From positions 446,557-510,556 of the forward strand of contig NZ_FNJJ01000001.1 in NCBI RefSeq assembly GCF_900104265.1: DNA of 64,000 nucleotides, given 5' to 3'. Below the pieces are notes generated by a model. That model searched no databases and was not told the origin of the DNA. It worked only from the letters and a program-made list of their open reading frames with translations. Position numbers and translations under genes: made by a program. Within the stretch, counting starts at the first letter, position 1, and each line of letters begins with the position of its first letter. This DNA comes from Ectopseudomonas guguanensis (GTDB lineage: Bacteria; Pseudomonadota; Gammaproteobacteria; Pseudomonadales; Pseudomonadaceae). Below, one piece after another: positions 56,789 through 64,000 of the stretch.

Positions 56789-57211
56789 CTAGGGTTGAAG
56801 GTCAAACAGCGCCTTGCCGCTTTCCATGTCGCTCGGGGCAGAGAAGTGCTCGTGGAAGATCAACCAGCGGCCACCTTGGCGGCGCAGGCACTGGGTCACG
56901 CGCATCCAGCAGGTCTGCAGCTCGCCCTTTTCATTGCTGCCGCCGCAGTGCAACAGGTAGTGGGTCACGCCGAGATCGCCGCTGGCGGTGAAGGTCGGCT
57001 CGTATGGCTCGAACATCCCCGGGCCGCTGCACATCTCCATGCAGGCCTGCCAATGTGCCTGGTACGCCGGGCGCCCCTGAAAGCGCAAGGGGCCCACGGC
57101 ATCGTAGGACACCACGTCCTCGACGTAGTGACTCATGATGCGCGCCACCTCCTTGCTGCGGCAGGCTTCGGTCCAGTCGTTCAGGGCTTCTTGCAGCTCG
57201 TGCTGACTCAT
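56789..57211 (-). CDS. SnoaL/NTF2-like protein of unknown reaction
   Basis: A 140-residue NTF2-fold protein. Features are EALNDWTEACRSKEVARIMSHYVEDVVSYDAVGP-type start and RWLIFHEHFSAP near the end, which is typical of SnoaL-like and ketosteroid-isomerase-like proteins. GGAGAACGAC supports the start at MSQHELQ. The YciI-type gene lies 56 bases upstream on the same strand, so the two may be cotranscribed. Function unassigned. Confidence 0.82.
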   Translation of the reverse strand: MSQHELQEALNDWTEACRSKEVARIMSHYVEDVVSYDAVGPLRFQGRPAYQAHWQACMEMCSGPGMFEPYEPTFTASGDLGVTHYLLHCGGSNEKGELQTCWMRVTQCLRRQGGRWLIFHEHFSAPSDMESGKALFDLQP

Positions 57212-57267
57212 GTCGTTCTCCTTCTCGGCCGTTCCGGCCTGCTGGCTCTGGCAATAGTGGCTGGGCG

Positions 57268-57624
57268 TCATGCGTGCGCGTGGATATCCAGCTCGCGCAC
57301 CGGGCGCACCTCCACGCAGCCGACACGGGCGGCGGGAATGTGTCCGGCGAGCTGGATGGCCTCGTTGAGGTCGCGCGCCTCCACCAGATAGAAGCCGGCC
57401 AGTTGCTCCTTGGTTTCGGCGAAGGGGCCGTCGGTGATCGCCAGCTTGCCGCCGCGCATGCGCACGGTGGTGGCGGTCTGCACCGACTGCAGCGCCTCGG
57501 CGGCGAGCATGCGCCCGCTCTCCTGTACAGCATTGGCGTAGGCGAAGCATTCGCTGTCATGCGGGCTGTCGGGGGAGCCGTGCAGCTCCTGTTCGTTGGC
57601 GTAGACGAGGCAGAGGTATTTCAT
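57268..57624 (-). CDS. YciI-family / DGPF domain protein
   Basis: A 118-residue protein beginning MKYLCLVYANEQEL, with the motif ITDGPFAETKEQLAGFYLVE that defines the DGPF (YCII-related) family. RVGCVEVRPV is the usual C-terminal strand. This family is often encoded next to ECF sigma factors, but none lies here. The biochemical role is uncertain. GGAACTGGAGTGCGTC precedes the ATG. Confidence 0.9.
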   Translation of the reverse strand: MKYLCLVYANEQELHGSPDSPHDSECFAYANAVQESGRMLAAEALQSVQTATTVRMRGGKLAITDGPFAETKEQLAGFYLVEARDLNEAIQLAGHIPAARVGCVEVRPVRELDIHAHA

Positions 57625-57720
57625 GACGCACTCCAGTTCCCTGGTGGGTGGATACTGGATAGTCGAATGCGCCGGGAACGTTTCGACAATGGCCGGAAAA
57701 AGATCGCAGAAGCCGATAAA

Positions 57721-57816
57721 CGGTAGGGTGCGCCATGCGCACCAGCCTTCCGTAGTCTTTGCGCACTGCCTAGTTAGAAGTCTGCCGGCGACCTCGGTGC
57801 GCGCGGCACACCCTAC
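57721..57816. repeat. Palindromic repeat, GTAGGGTGCGC type
   Basis: GTAGGGTGCGCCATGCGCAC at about 57723 faces GGTGCGCGCGGCACACCCTA ending at 57815. The TAG in the second arm provides the stop codon of the GntR regulator gene on the minus strand. Confidence 0.85.
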
Positions 57817-58529
57817 TCCGGGACTTCGACGCTGACGTGAATGGCGTCGTGGCGCCAGAACTCCAGGTCGCAGTCGATGATGCGCCCATGCTGGTCGCGG
57901 TTGACCCGGGTGATGCGCAGCGCCGGGCTGCCCGGCGCCACCTTGAGGCTGGCAGCAGCTTCGGCATGCAGCGCGGTGGGCACCATGTCGAAGCGCACGC
58001 GACCATAGTGAATGCCGTATTCGCTGGCGTAGAGGTCGGTCAGCGAGCGGGTCAGGTCGAAGTCGAGGATGCCGGGGAAGTAGGCCGGGTTGAGATAGTG
58101 CTCGACATACAGCACCAGGCGCCCGTCGATGCGCCGCGCGCGGCAGACCTGATAGACGCTGGACAACGCCGGCAGCTCCAGCACCTGGCAGATCTGCGCG
58201 CTGGCCGGCATCAGCCGGGCACTGAGGACTTCGGTCGCCGGCACCCGCCCCTGCTCGGCCACCATCGCATGAAAGTGCGTGCGCACCAGCGGGTTGTAGG
58301 CCACCCGCGTCGGCGAGACGAACCAGCCGCGGCGCTCCTCGCGATAGACCAGCCCCTGCGCCTCCAGCTGCCCGAGCGCCTCGCGCAGGGTGATGCGCGT
58401 GGTATCGAACAGTTCGCTGAGCCTGCGCTCGGCCGGCAGCTTGCTGCCGGAGGGCAACAGGCCCCGGTCTATCTGCTCCTGCAGGGCGCGGCAGATGATG
58501 GTGACAGCCCGTGGCGCTTCTTCGCGCAT
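57813..58529 (-). CDS. GntR-family regulator with UTRA sensor domain
   Basis: A 238-residue regulator. The N-terminal winged helix has LPSGSKLPAERRLSELFDTT and RITLREALGQLEAQGLVYRE; the C-terminal UTRA domain includes YVEHYLNPAYFPGIL. Start supported by GGGAGAAATTG. It is divergent from the organophosphorus ABC operon and most likely controls it in response to a phosphonate or phosphate ester. Its stop is within a repeat, so the C-terminus could have been trimmed by a few residues. The UTRA effector is unknown. Confidence 0.88.
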   Translation of the reverse strand: MREEAPRAVTIICRALQEQIDRGLLPSGSKLPAERRLSELFDTTRITLREALGQLEAQGLVYREERRGWFVSPTRVAYNPLVRTHFHAMVAEQGRVPATEVLSARLMPASAQICQVLELPALSSVYQVCRARRIDGRLVLYVEHYLNPAYFPGILDFDLTRSLTDLYASEYGIHYGRVRFDMVPTALHAEAAASLKVAPGSPALRITRVNRDQHGRIIDCDLEFWRHDAIHVSVEVPE

Positions 58530-58544
58530 CAATTTCTCCCCTTT

Positions 58545-58612
58545 TGGACTAGTCCAGCCCCATGACAGGGCAAAAGCCACTTGCTCGGACGGGTTACAAG
58601 ACTAGGCAGTCT
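58545..58612. promoter_or_regulatory. Candidate operators for the GntR/UTRA regulator
   Basis: A perfect 12-bp palindrome TGGACTAGTCCA at 58545-58556 lies 16 bases before the regulator start. A second dyad, AGACT-AGGC-AGTCT, is at 58599-58612. A third CTAGAC element is near 58811-58817, close to the transport operon start. The shared CTAG core supports binding by one protein. The rest of the 316-base gap holds no gene. Confidence 0.6.
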
Positions 58613-58845
58613 AGATGACTGATAGATGACAACTCTGCTGCAAGCACGCCGCATGCCACGGTTTCGCGCATCTGCAGCCCGGAAAATCAGGCACTTGACC
58701 ATGGTCTACGCTTGTGAAGCGCACCGGCCAGCTGCACCTGGACATCTGCCATTGGTGGCCGGACATAAAACTGTCATCGAAGGCGCCTAGATTGGCTCGG
58801 GTATTGCTGATCTAGACCAACACTCTCACTGCAAAGGAGTTTCCA

Positions 58846-59904
58846 ATGAAACAACTGCTGCTGGCTTCACTGATGGGCTCGGCCATCGCCCTGGCGACCT
58901 CCGCCATGGCCGAAGGCACCGACTTGCAGGCCCTGGAAAAGGCCGCACGCGCCGAAGGCGCGGTGAATAGCGTGGGTATGCCCGACAGCTGGGCCAACTG
59001 GAAAGACACCTGGGCCGATCTGGCCAAGCTTTACGGCCTCAAGCACCAGGACACCGACATGAGCTCGGCGCAGGAAATCGCCAAGTTCGCCGCCGAGAAG
59101 GAAAACGCCACCGCCGATATCGGTGACGTCGGCGCCGCCTTCGGCCCCATCGCCGTGCAGCAGGGCGTGACCCAGCCGTACAAGCCGAGCACCTGGGAGC
59201 AGATTCCGGACTGGGCCAAGGACAAGGACGGCCACTGGATGCTGGCCTACACCGGCTCCATCGCCTTCATCGTCAACAAGCAACTGGTCAAGGATATTCC
59301 GCGTTCCTGGGCCGACCTGAAAACCGGCACCTACAAGGTCGCCGCCGGTGACGTCAGCACCGCTGCGCAGGCCACCAACGGCGTGCTGGCCGCGGCCATC
59401 GCCCTGGGCGGCAACGAGAGCAACATCCAGCCGGCGCTGGACCTGTACGCCGACCTGGCCAAGCAGCGCCGCCTGTCGCTGGCCAACCCGACCATCCAGA
59501 CCCTGGAGAAGGGTGAAGTGGAAGTCGGCGTGGTCTGGGACTTCAACGGCCTGTCCTACCGCGACCAGATCGACCCCGAGCGCTTCGAGGTGCTGATCCC
59601 GTCCGACGGTTCGGTGATCTCCGGCTACAGCACCATCATCAACAAGTGGGCGAAGAACCCCAACGCCGCCAAGCTGACCCGCGAATACATCCTGAGCGAT
59701 GCCGGGCAGATCAACCTGGCCAAGGGCCACGCGCGCCCGATCCGCGCCGAGCACATCGAGCTGCCAGCTGAAGTTCAGGCCAAGCTGCTGCCGCAGGAGC
59801 AGTACGCCAAGGTCCAGCCGATCAAGGATGCCGCCGCCTGGGAAGCCACCTCCAAGGCACTGCCGCGTCTGTGGCAGGAGCACGTGATCATCAATATGAA
59901 TTGA
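58846..59904 (+). CDS. Periplasmic ABC substrate-binding protein, organophosphorus uptake candidate
   Basis: A 352-residue type II binding protein of the spermidine/iron/2-aminoethylphosphonate group. The signal peptide is MKQLLLASLMGSAIALATSA; mature sequence includes SVGMPDSWANWKDTW and IGDVGAAFGPIAVQQGV. Strong ribosome-binding site AAAGGAG. It is first in an operon with permeases, ATPase and two hydrolases. The ligand may be a phosphonate or a phosphate ester, judging from the UTRA regulator and phosphatase neighbours; this is inference. Confidence 0.85.
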   Translation: MKQLLLASLMGSAIALATSAMAEGTDLQALEKAARAEGAVNSVGMPDSWANWKDTWADLAKLYGLKHQDTDMSSAQEIAKFAAEKENATADIGDVGAAFGPIAVQQGVTQPYKPSTWEQIPDWAKDKDGHWMLAYTGSIAFIVNKQLVKDIPRSWADLKTGTYKVAAGDVSTAAQATNGVLAAAIALGGNESNIQPALDLYADLAKQRRLSLANPTIQTLEKGEVEVGVVWDFNGLSYRDQIDPERFEVLIPSDGSVISGYSTIINKWAKNPNAAKLTREYILSDAGQINLAKGHARPIRAEHIELPAEVQAKLLPQEQYAKVQPIKDAAAWEATSKALPRLWQEHVIINMN

Positions 59905-59924
59905 TGCGGCCGCGACCATTGATC

Positions 59925-59986
59925 CGTAGCCCGGATGAAATCCGGGGCAATCGCCAAGTACGCCCCCGGATTGCATCCGGGCTACG
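59925..59986. repeat. Palindromic repeat between binding protein and phosphatase genes
   Basis: CGTAGCCCGGATGAAATCCG and CCGGATTGCATCCGGGCTAC with about 20 bases between. Same family as at 21018, 49972 and inside the carboxylase gene. Confidence 0.88.
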
Positions 59987-60004
59987 ACCGAACGAGAGAA
60001 ACCC

Positions 60005-60811
60005 ATGAAGCACAACGTCATCCTGGTGGTACTGGATGGCCTGAGCTATCAGGTGGCCCAGCATGCGCTGGGCCACCTGTTGGCTTACTGCCAGGCCGGG
60101 CGCGCTGCGCTGTACAAGCTCAACTGCGCACTGCCGGCACTGTCCCGCCCGCTCTACGAATGCATCCTCACCGGCGTGGCGCCCATCGACAGCGGCATCG
60201 TGCACAACGATGTGGTACGCCTGTCGAATCAGCGCAGCATCTTTCACTACGCCCGTGACGCCGGCCTGAGCACCGCCGCCGCGGCCTATCACTGGGTCAG
60301 CGAGCTTTACAACCGCGCGCCCTTCCAGGCCGCCCGCGACCGCCACACCAGCGATGAGTCGCTGCCGATCCAGTACGGCCACTTCTATTACGCCGACCAT
60401 TACCCGGATTCGCACCTGCTGGCCGATGCCGACAGCCTGCGCCAGCTTCACGCGCCGAACCTGCTGCTGGTGCACCCGATGAACATCGACGACGCCGGCC
60501 ACAAGCACGGCCTGGACAGCTCGCAGTACCGCAACGCCGCGCGCATGGCCGACGTGCTGCTGGCCGAGTACATCCAGACCTGGCTCGACGCCGGCTACCA
60601 GATTCTGGTGACCGCCGACCACGGCATGAACGCCGACCGCAGCCACAACGGCCTGCTGCCGGAAGAACGCGAGGTGCCGCTGATCGTCCTCGGCAGCGCC
60701 TTCAGCCTCGACCCGGCGGCCCGACCGCAGCAGACCGAGCTGTGCGGCACCATCTGCCAGCTGCTCGGCGTGGCCCACGACAAACCCTGGTGCAGGGAGC
60801 TGCTTGCATGA
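60005..60811 (+). CDS. Alkaline-phosphatase-superfamily phosphodiesterase/phosphatase
   Basis: A 268-residue alkaline-phosphatase-superfamily enzyme of the nucleotide pyrophosphatase/phosphodiesterase kind. It starts NVILVVLDGLSYQV, with the first metal Asp (VLDG). LVHPMNIDDAGHKHG and VTADHGMN carry the other Asp and His metal ligands, and the nucleophile is expected as a Ser/Thr in ALPALSRPLYECILTG. No signal peptide, so it acts in the cytoplasm on an imported ester. It shares an ATGA overlap with the next permease, so is coupled to transport. Confidence 0.88.
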   Translation: MKHNVILVVLDGLSYQVAQHALGHLLAYCQAGRAALYKLNCALPALSRPLYECILTGVAPIDSGIVHNDVVRLSNQRSIFHYARDAGLSTAAAAYHWVSELYNRAPFQAARDRHTSDESLPIQYGHFYYADHYPDSHLLADADSLRQLHAPNLLLVHPMNIDDAGHKHGLDSSQYRNAARMADVLLAEYIQTWLDAGYQILVTADHGMNADRSHNGLLPEEREVPLIVLGSAFSLDPAARPQQTELCGTICQLLGVAHDKPWCRELLA

Positions 60812-61650
60812 AGTCGTCCATCTCCAGCAAGGGTTGGGCACTGCTGTGCCTGGTGCCCTTCGCCCTGTTCTTCTTCGCCTTCCAGATCGCACCGCTGGCC
60901 TGGGTGGCGAGCAACAGCCTGAACACTGCCGAGGGCTGGGGCCTGGGCAACTTCCAGCAGGCCTTCTCCTCGGCGTTCTACCGCCAGGCCATGCGCCACA
61001 GTCTGGAGGTCGCCTTCTGGTCGAGCCTGTTCGGCATCGTCGTCGCCATCATCGGCAGTTATTCGCTGCGCCAGGTCAGCAGCCGCCTGCGCGATTTCGT
61101 CATGGCGTTTTCCAACATGACCAGCAACTTCTCCGGGGTGCCGCTGGCCTTCGCCTTCATCATCCTGCTTGGCTTCAACGGCGCGCTGACCATCCTGCTC
61201 AAGCAGATGGGGGTGATCGAGGACTTCAACCTCTACTCCAAGACCGGCCTGATCGTGCTCTACACCTACTTCCAGATTCCCCTCGGCGTGCTGCTGCTCT
61301 ACCCGGCCTTCGACGCCCTGCGCGAGGACTGGCGCGAGTCGGCCGAACTGCTTGGCGCCAATACCTGGCAGTTCTGGCGGCATATCGGCCTGCCGGTGCT
61401 GACCCCGGCGCTGCTCGGTACCTTCGTCATTCTTCTGGCCAACGCCCTGGGTGCCTACGCGACGGTGTACGCGCTGACCACCGGCAACTTCAACATCCTG
61501 CCGATCCGTATCGCGTCGATGGTTTCCGGCGACATCTTCCTCGACCCGAACATGGCCAGCGCGCTGGCCATGGTGCTGGTCGGCCTGATGACCCTGATCA
61601 CCATCGTCCACCAATGGCTGCTGCGCCGGAGCTACCATGTCGCCCGCTGA
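60808..61650 (+). CDS. ABC transporter permease 1 of the organophosphorus operon
   Basis: A 280-residue inner-membrane permease with about six helices, the first WALLCLVPFALFFFAFQIAP. The EAA-like loop is ESAELLGANTWQFWRHIGLP. It starts in an ATGA overlap with the phosphatase gene and overlaps the second permease by 14 bases. It forms a heterodimeric channel with it. Confidence 0.92.
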   Translation: MKSSISSKGWALLCLVPFALFFFAFQIAPLAWVASNSLNTAEGWGLGNFQQAFSSAFYRQAMRHSLEVAFWSSLFGIVVAIIGSYSLRQVSSRLRDFVMAFSNMTSNFSGVPLAFAFIILLGFNGALTILLKQMGVIEDFNLYSKTGLIVLYTYFQIPLGVLLLYPAFDALREDWRESAELLGANTWQFWRHIGLPVLTPALLGTFVILLANALGAYATVYALTTGNFNILPIRIASMVSGDIFLDPNMASALAMVLVGLMTLITIVHQWLLRRSYHVAR

Positions 61651-62431
61651 AAAACGCTCGCCGCTGTTCCACCAACTGGTGGTTTATCTGCTGTTTCTGA
61701 TCCTGCTGTTGCCGCTGCTCGGCACCCTGGTCTACTCGCTGTCCACCAGCTGGTCGGCGACCATCCTGCCCAGCGGCTTCACCTTCAAGTGGTACGTGGC
61801 GCTGTGGAGCGATGCGCGCTTTCTCGCCGCCTTCGGCCGCTCGCTGCTGGTGTGCATCGCTGCCCTGGCGTTGTCGCTGCTGCTGATCCTGCCGCTGCTG
61901 TTCGTGGTCAACTACCACTTCCCGAAACTCGATGCCCTGATGAACGTGCTGATCCTGCTGCCATTCGCCGTTCCGCCAGTGGTGTCCTCGGTGGGCCTGA
62001 TGCAGCTGTTCGCGGCAGGGCCACTGCCGATCCTCGGCACGCCGTGGATCCTGATCGGCTGCTACTTCACCATCGCCCTGCCCTTCATGTACCGGGCAAT
62101 AACGAACAATTTACAAGCGATCAATCTGCGCGACCTGATGGACGCCGCCCACCTGCTCGGCGCCAGCACCTGGCGCGCTGCCTTCATGGTGGTGCTGCCC
62201 AATCTGCGCAAGGGTTTGATGGTCTCGGTATTCCTGTCCTTCAGCTTCCTGTTCGGCGAATTCGTCTTCGCCAACCTGCTGGTGGGCAGCCGCTACGAGA
62301 CGCTACAGGTGTACCTGTACAACATGCGCAACGGCAGCGGCCATTTCACCAGCGCCCTGGTGATCTCCTATTTCATGTTCGTGCTGCTGATGACCTGGGC
62401 AGCCAACCGCCTGAACAAGGACAAGTCATGA
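61637..62431 (+). CDS. ABC transporter permease 2 of the organophosphorus operon
   Basis: A 264-residue permease with helices such as LVVYLLFLILLLPLLGTLVY at the start. The coupling loop is DAAHLLGASTWRAAFMVVLP, the EAA motif. It overlaps the upstream permease by 14 bases and the ATPase gene by four (ATGA), a tightly packed operon. Confidence 0.92.
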   Translation: MSPAEKRSPLFHQLVVYLLFLILLLPLLGTLVYSLSTSWSATILPSGFTFKWYVALWSDARFLAAFGRSLLVCIAALALSLLLILPLLFVVNYHFPKLDALMNVLILLPFAVPPVVSSVGLMQLFAAGPLPILGTPWILIGCYFTIALPFMYRAITNNLQAINLRDLMDAAHLLGASTWRAAFMVVLPNLRKGLMVSVFLSFSFLFGEFVFANLLVGSRYETLQVYLYNMRNGSGHFTSALVISYFMFVLLMTWAANRLNKDKS

Positions 62432-63414
62432 GTTTCCTGCACATCCAGAACCTGCACAAAAGCTACGGCCCGACGCGGATCTTCACCGACATCAATATCG
62501 AGATCGGCCAAGGCCAGTTCATCACCCTGCTCGGCCCATCGGGCTGTGGCAAGTCGACTCTGCTGCGCTGCATCGCCGGCCTGACGGCAGTCGATGGCGG
62601 GCAGATACTGCTGGGCGGCGAGGACCTGGTACCGATGCCGCCGCAAAAACGCGGCATCGGCATGGTGTTCCAGAGCTATGCGCTGTTCCCCAACATGACC
62701 GTGCAGCAGAACGTCGCCTTCGGCCTGCGCATGCAAAAGGTCCCAGCCGCCGAGGCCAGCAAACGCGTCGCCGAAGCCTTGGAGCTGGTGGAGCTCAGCG
62801 ACTATGCCGGGCGCTATCCGCAGCAGCTCTCCGGCGGCCAGTGCCAGCGGGTGGCCCTGGCCCGCTCGCTGGTCACTCGCCCGCGCCTGCTGCTGCTCGA
62901 TGAGCCGTTGTCGGCGCTGGATGCGCGCATCCGCAAGCACCTGCGCGAGCAGATCCGCGCCATCCAGCGCGAGCTGGGCCTGACCACCATCTTCGTCACC
63001 CACGATCAGGAAGAGGCACTGGTGCTGTCCGACCGCATCGTGCTGATGAATGGCGGGCAGATCGTCCAGAGCGGCGACGCCGAAACCCTCTACACCGCAC
63101 CGGCCGATGCCTTCGCCGCCGGTTTTATCGGCAACTACAACCTGCTCGACGCCGAAGCCGCCAGCCGCCTGCTCGGCCAGCCGGTCGGCAGTCGCGTGGC
63201 GATTCGCCCGGAAGCCATCCACTTCGCCGACGGCGGCATCGAGGCGCAGATTCGCAGCCACAGCCTGCTCGGCAACGTGATCCGTTACCGCGTCGAAGCG
63301 CGTGGCGTGGAACTGCTGGTGGACGTGCTCAATCGCTCTGCCGCCGACCTGCACCAGGACGGCCAGAGTGTCAGCCTGGCCATTGGCGCCGATGCGATCC
63401 GGGAGGTGGCGTGA
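62428..63414 (+). CDS. ABC transporter ATP-binding protein of the organophosphorus operon
   Basis: A 328-residue ATPase of the PotA/FbpC-type group. It has Walker A GPSGCGKST, signature LSGGQCQRVALARS, Walker B LLLDEPLSALDA and the switch FVTHDQEEALVLSD. The last 90 residues form a TOBE-like domain (VAIRPEAIHFADGG). The stop overlaps the HAD gene start in GTGATGG. Energises the two permeases encoded just upstream. Confidence 0.94.
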   Translation: MSFLHIQNLHKSYGPTRIFTDINIEIGQGQFITLLGPSGCGKSTLLRCIAGLTAVDGGQILLGGEDLVPMPPQKRGIGMVFQSYALFPNMTVQQNVAFGLRMQKVPAAEASKRVAEALELVELSDYAGRYPQQLSGGQCQRVALARSLVTRPRLLLLDEPLSALDARIRKHLREQIRAIQRELGLTTIFVTHDQEEALVLSDRIVLMNGGQIVQSGDAETLYTAPADAFAAGFIGNYNLLDAEAASRLLGQPVGSRVAIRPEAIHFADGGIEAQIRSHSLLGNVIRYRVEARGVELLVDVLNRSAADLHQDGQSVSLAIGADAIREVA

Positions 63415-64000
63415 TGGCCCTGGCGATCTTCGACCTCGACGAAACCCTGATCAACGGTGATTGCGCCAGCCTCTGGACCCAGGAAATGGTCAAGCTCGGC
63501 TGGGCCGATGGTGAATCCTTCATCGCCCACGAGCAGGAGCTGATGCGCCAGTACGCCGCCGGCACCCTGGCCATGGAAGACTACATGGCCTTCACCCTGT
63601 CGCCGCTGGTCGGCCGCACGCCCGAGGAGGTCGCCCATGTGGTCGAGCCCTTCGTCGAGGACGTGATCGAGCCGATCTTCTACAGCGACGCCAGCCGCAC
63701 CCTGGCCAAGCATCGCGAAGCCGGCGACCGCCTGCTGGTGATCTCCGCCTCGGCGCACTTTCTGGTCAGCGCGATTGCCGAGCGCTTCGGTATAGACGAG
63801 GTACTGGCCATCGACCTGGAGCTGCAGCACGGTTTTTACAGCGGGCGTACCCAGGGCGTGCTGACCTACCGCGAAGGCAAGGTCACCCGCCTGCACGCCT
63901 GGCTCGCCGAGCAGAACGAAAGCCTGGCCGGCGCCAGCTTCTATTCCGACTCGCGCAACGACCTGCCGCTGCTGCAACGGGTGGACAGGCCCTTCGCGGT
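63414..64000 (+). CDS. HAD-family phosphatase (SerB/HAD-IB type), cut by the window end
   Basis: At least 195 residues; the 3' end lies beyond the window. Starts MALAIFDLDETLINGDC, with the nucleophile Asp and acid/base Asp of HAD motif I (DLDET). VISASAHFLV is motif II, and FYSDSRNDLPLL is motif IV (usual S-D-S-x-N-D). HAD-IB enzymes dephosphorylate phosphoserine-like esters. Placed at the end of the ABC operon, it may release phosphate from the product of the alkaline-phosphatase-type enzyme; inference. Confidence 0.88.
   Translation, partial: MALAIFDLDETLINGDCASLWTQEMVKLGWADGESFIAHEQELMRQYAAGTLAMEDYMAFTLSPLVGRTPEEVAHVVEPFVEDVIEPIFYSDASRTLAKHREAGDRLLVISASAHFLVSAIAERFGIDEVLAIDLELQHGFYSGRTQGVLTYREGKVTRLHAWLAEQNESLAGASFYSDSRNDLPLLQRVDRPFA

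Overview
The window is a high-GC (apart from one A-rich insert) chromosomal segment of a Pseudomonas-type gammaproteobacterium. The best match from gene content is the P. mendocina / pseudoalcaligenes / oleovorans (Ectopseudomonas) group. Grounds are the mmsR-mmsAB valine locus, PhaG, an OprD-family porin, a GcsR-controlled glycine-cleavage operon, and dense intergenic palindromic repeats of several families. Genus is an inference from protein resemblance and is not proven.

Layout. 1-1.6 kb: end of a branched-chain amino-acid ABC operon (livM' livG livF). 1.7-4.3 kb: a lipoprotein, Ung and an HDOD protein. 4.3-13.4 kb: valine/isobutyrate catabolism, with AraC-type MmsR divergent from mmsA, an extra ABC binding protein, an acyl-CoA dehydrogenase, an enoyl-CoA hydratase, a 3-hydroxyisobutyryl-CoA hydrolase, a PEP-mutase/isocitrate-lyase family protein and mmsB. 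13.4-17.4 kb: a tandem palindromic repeat array, a small membrane protein, an alkylsulfatase with a divergent LysR regulator, and a His/Arg-rich lipoprotein.

17.5-30 kb is the most interesting region, a guanidine-nitrogen regulon. Three guanidine-I (ykkC) riboswitches each sit about 60-70 bp downstream of a sigma-54-type promoter. They precede (i) a binding protein, (ii) an ABC permease and ATPase, and (iii) a second binding protein, two DUF1989 carboxyguanidine-deiminase-type proteins and a guanidine/urea carboxylase. Divergently placed inside the locus are an ethylene-forming-enzyme-like 2-oxoglutarate oxygenase and an unrecognised partner, also with a sigma-54-like promoter. The carboxylase has an intergenic repeat inserted in frame. 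No allophanate hydrolase is present in the window.

30.6-34.3 kb: diguanylate cyclase, CWC protein, RsuA and PhaG. 34.36-37.34 kb: tRNA-Gly(CCC) followed by an A-rich 2.8-kb insert bounded by a 74-75-nt duplication of the tRNA 3' end plus its terminator. It carries a DUF2726 pseudogene with an in-frame amber stop and a frameshift-split PD-(D/E)XK nuclease-like gene. 37.7-43.8 kb: chemoreceptor, MscS channel, sodium/solute symporter, endonuclease I and a small hypothetical protein. 43.9-52.6 kb: GcsR-like sigma-54 activator, SodC, and gcvH-gcvP-glyA-gcvT with a perfect-spacing sigma-54 promoter and repeated upstream sites. 52.6-57.6 kb: tandem 168-bp repeats, OprD-type porin, M14 carboxypeptidase, Sel1 lipoprotein and two small stress/enzyme-like proteins. 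57.8-64 kb: a GntR/UTRA regulator with palindromic operator candidates and an operon of binding protein, alkaline-phosphatase-superfamily enzyme, two permeases, ATPase and a HAD phosphatase (cut by the window end). This operon is probably for uptake and dephosphorylation of an organophosphorus compound.
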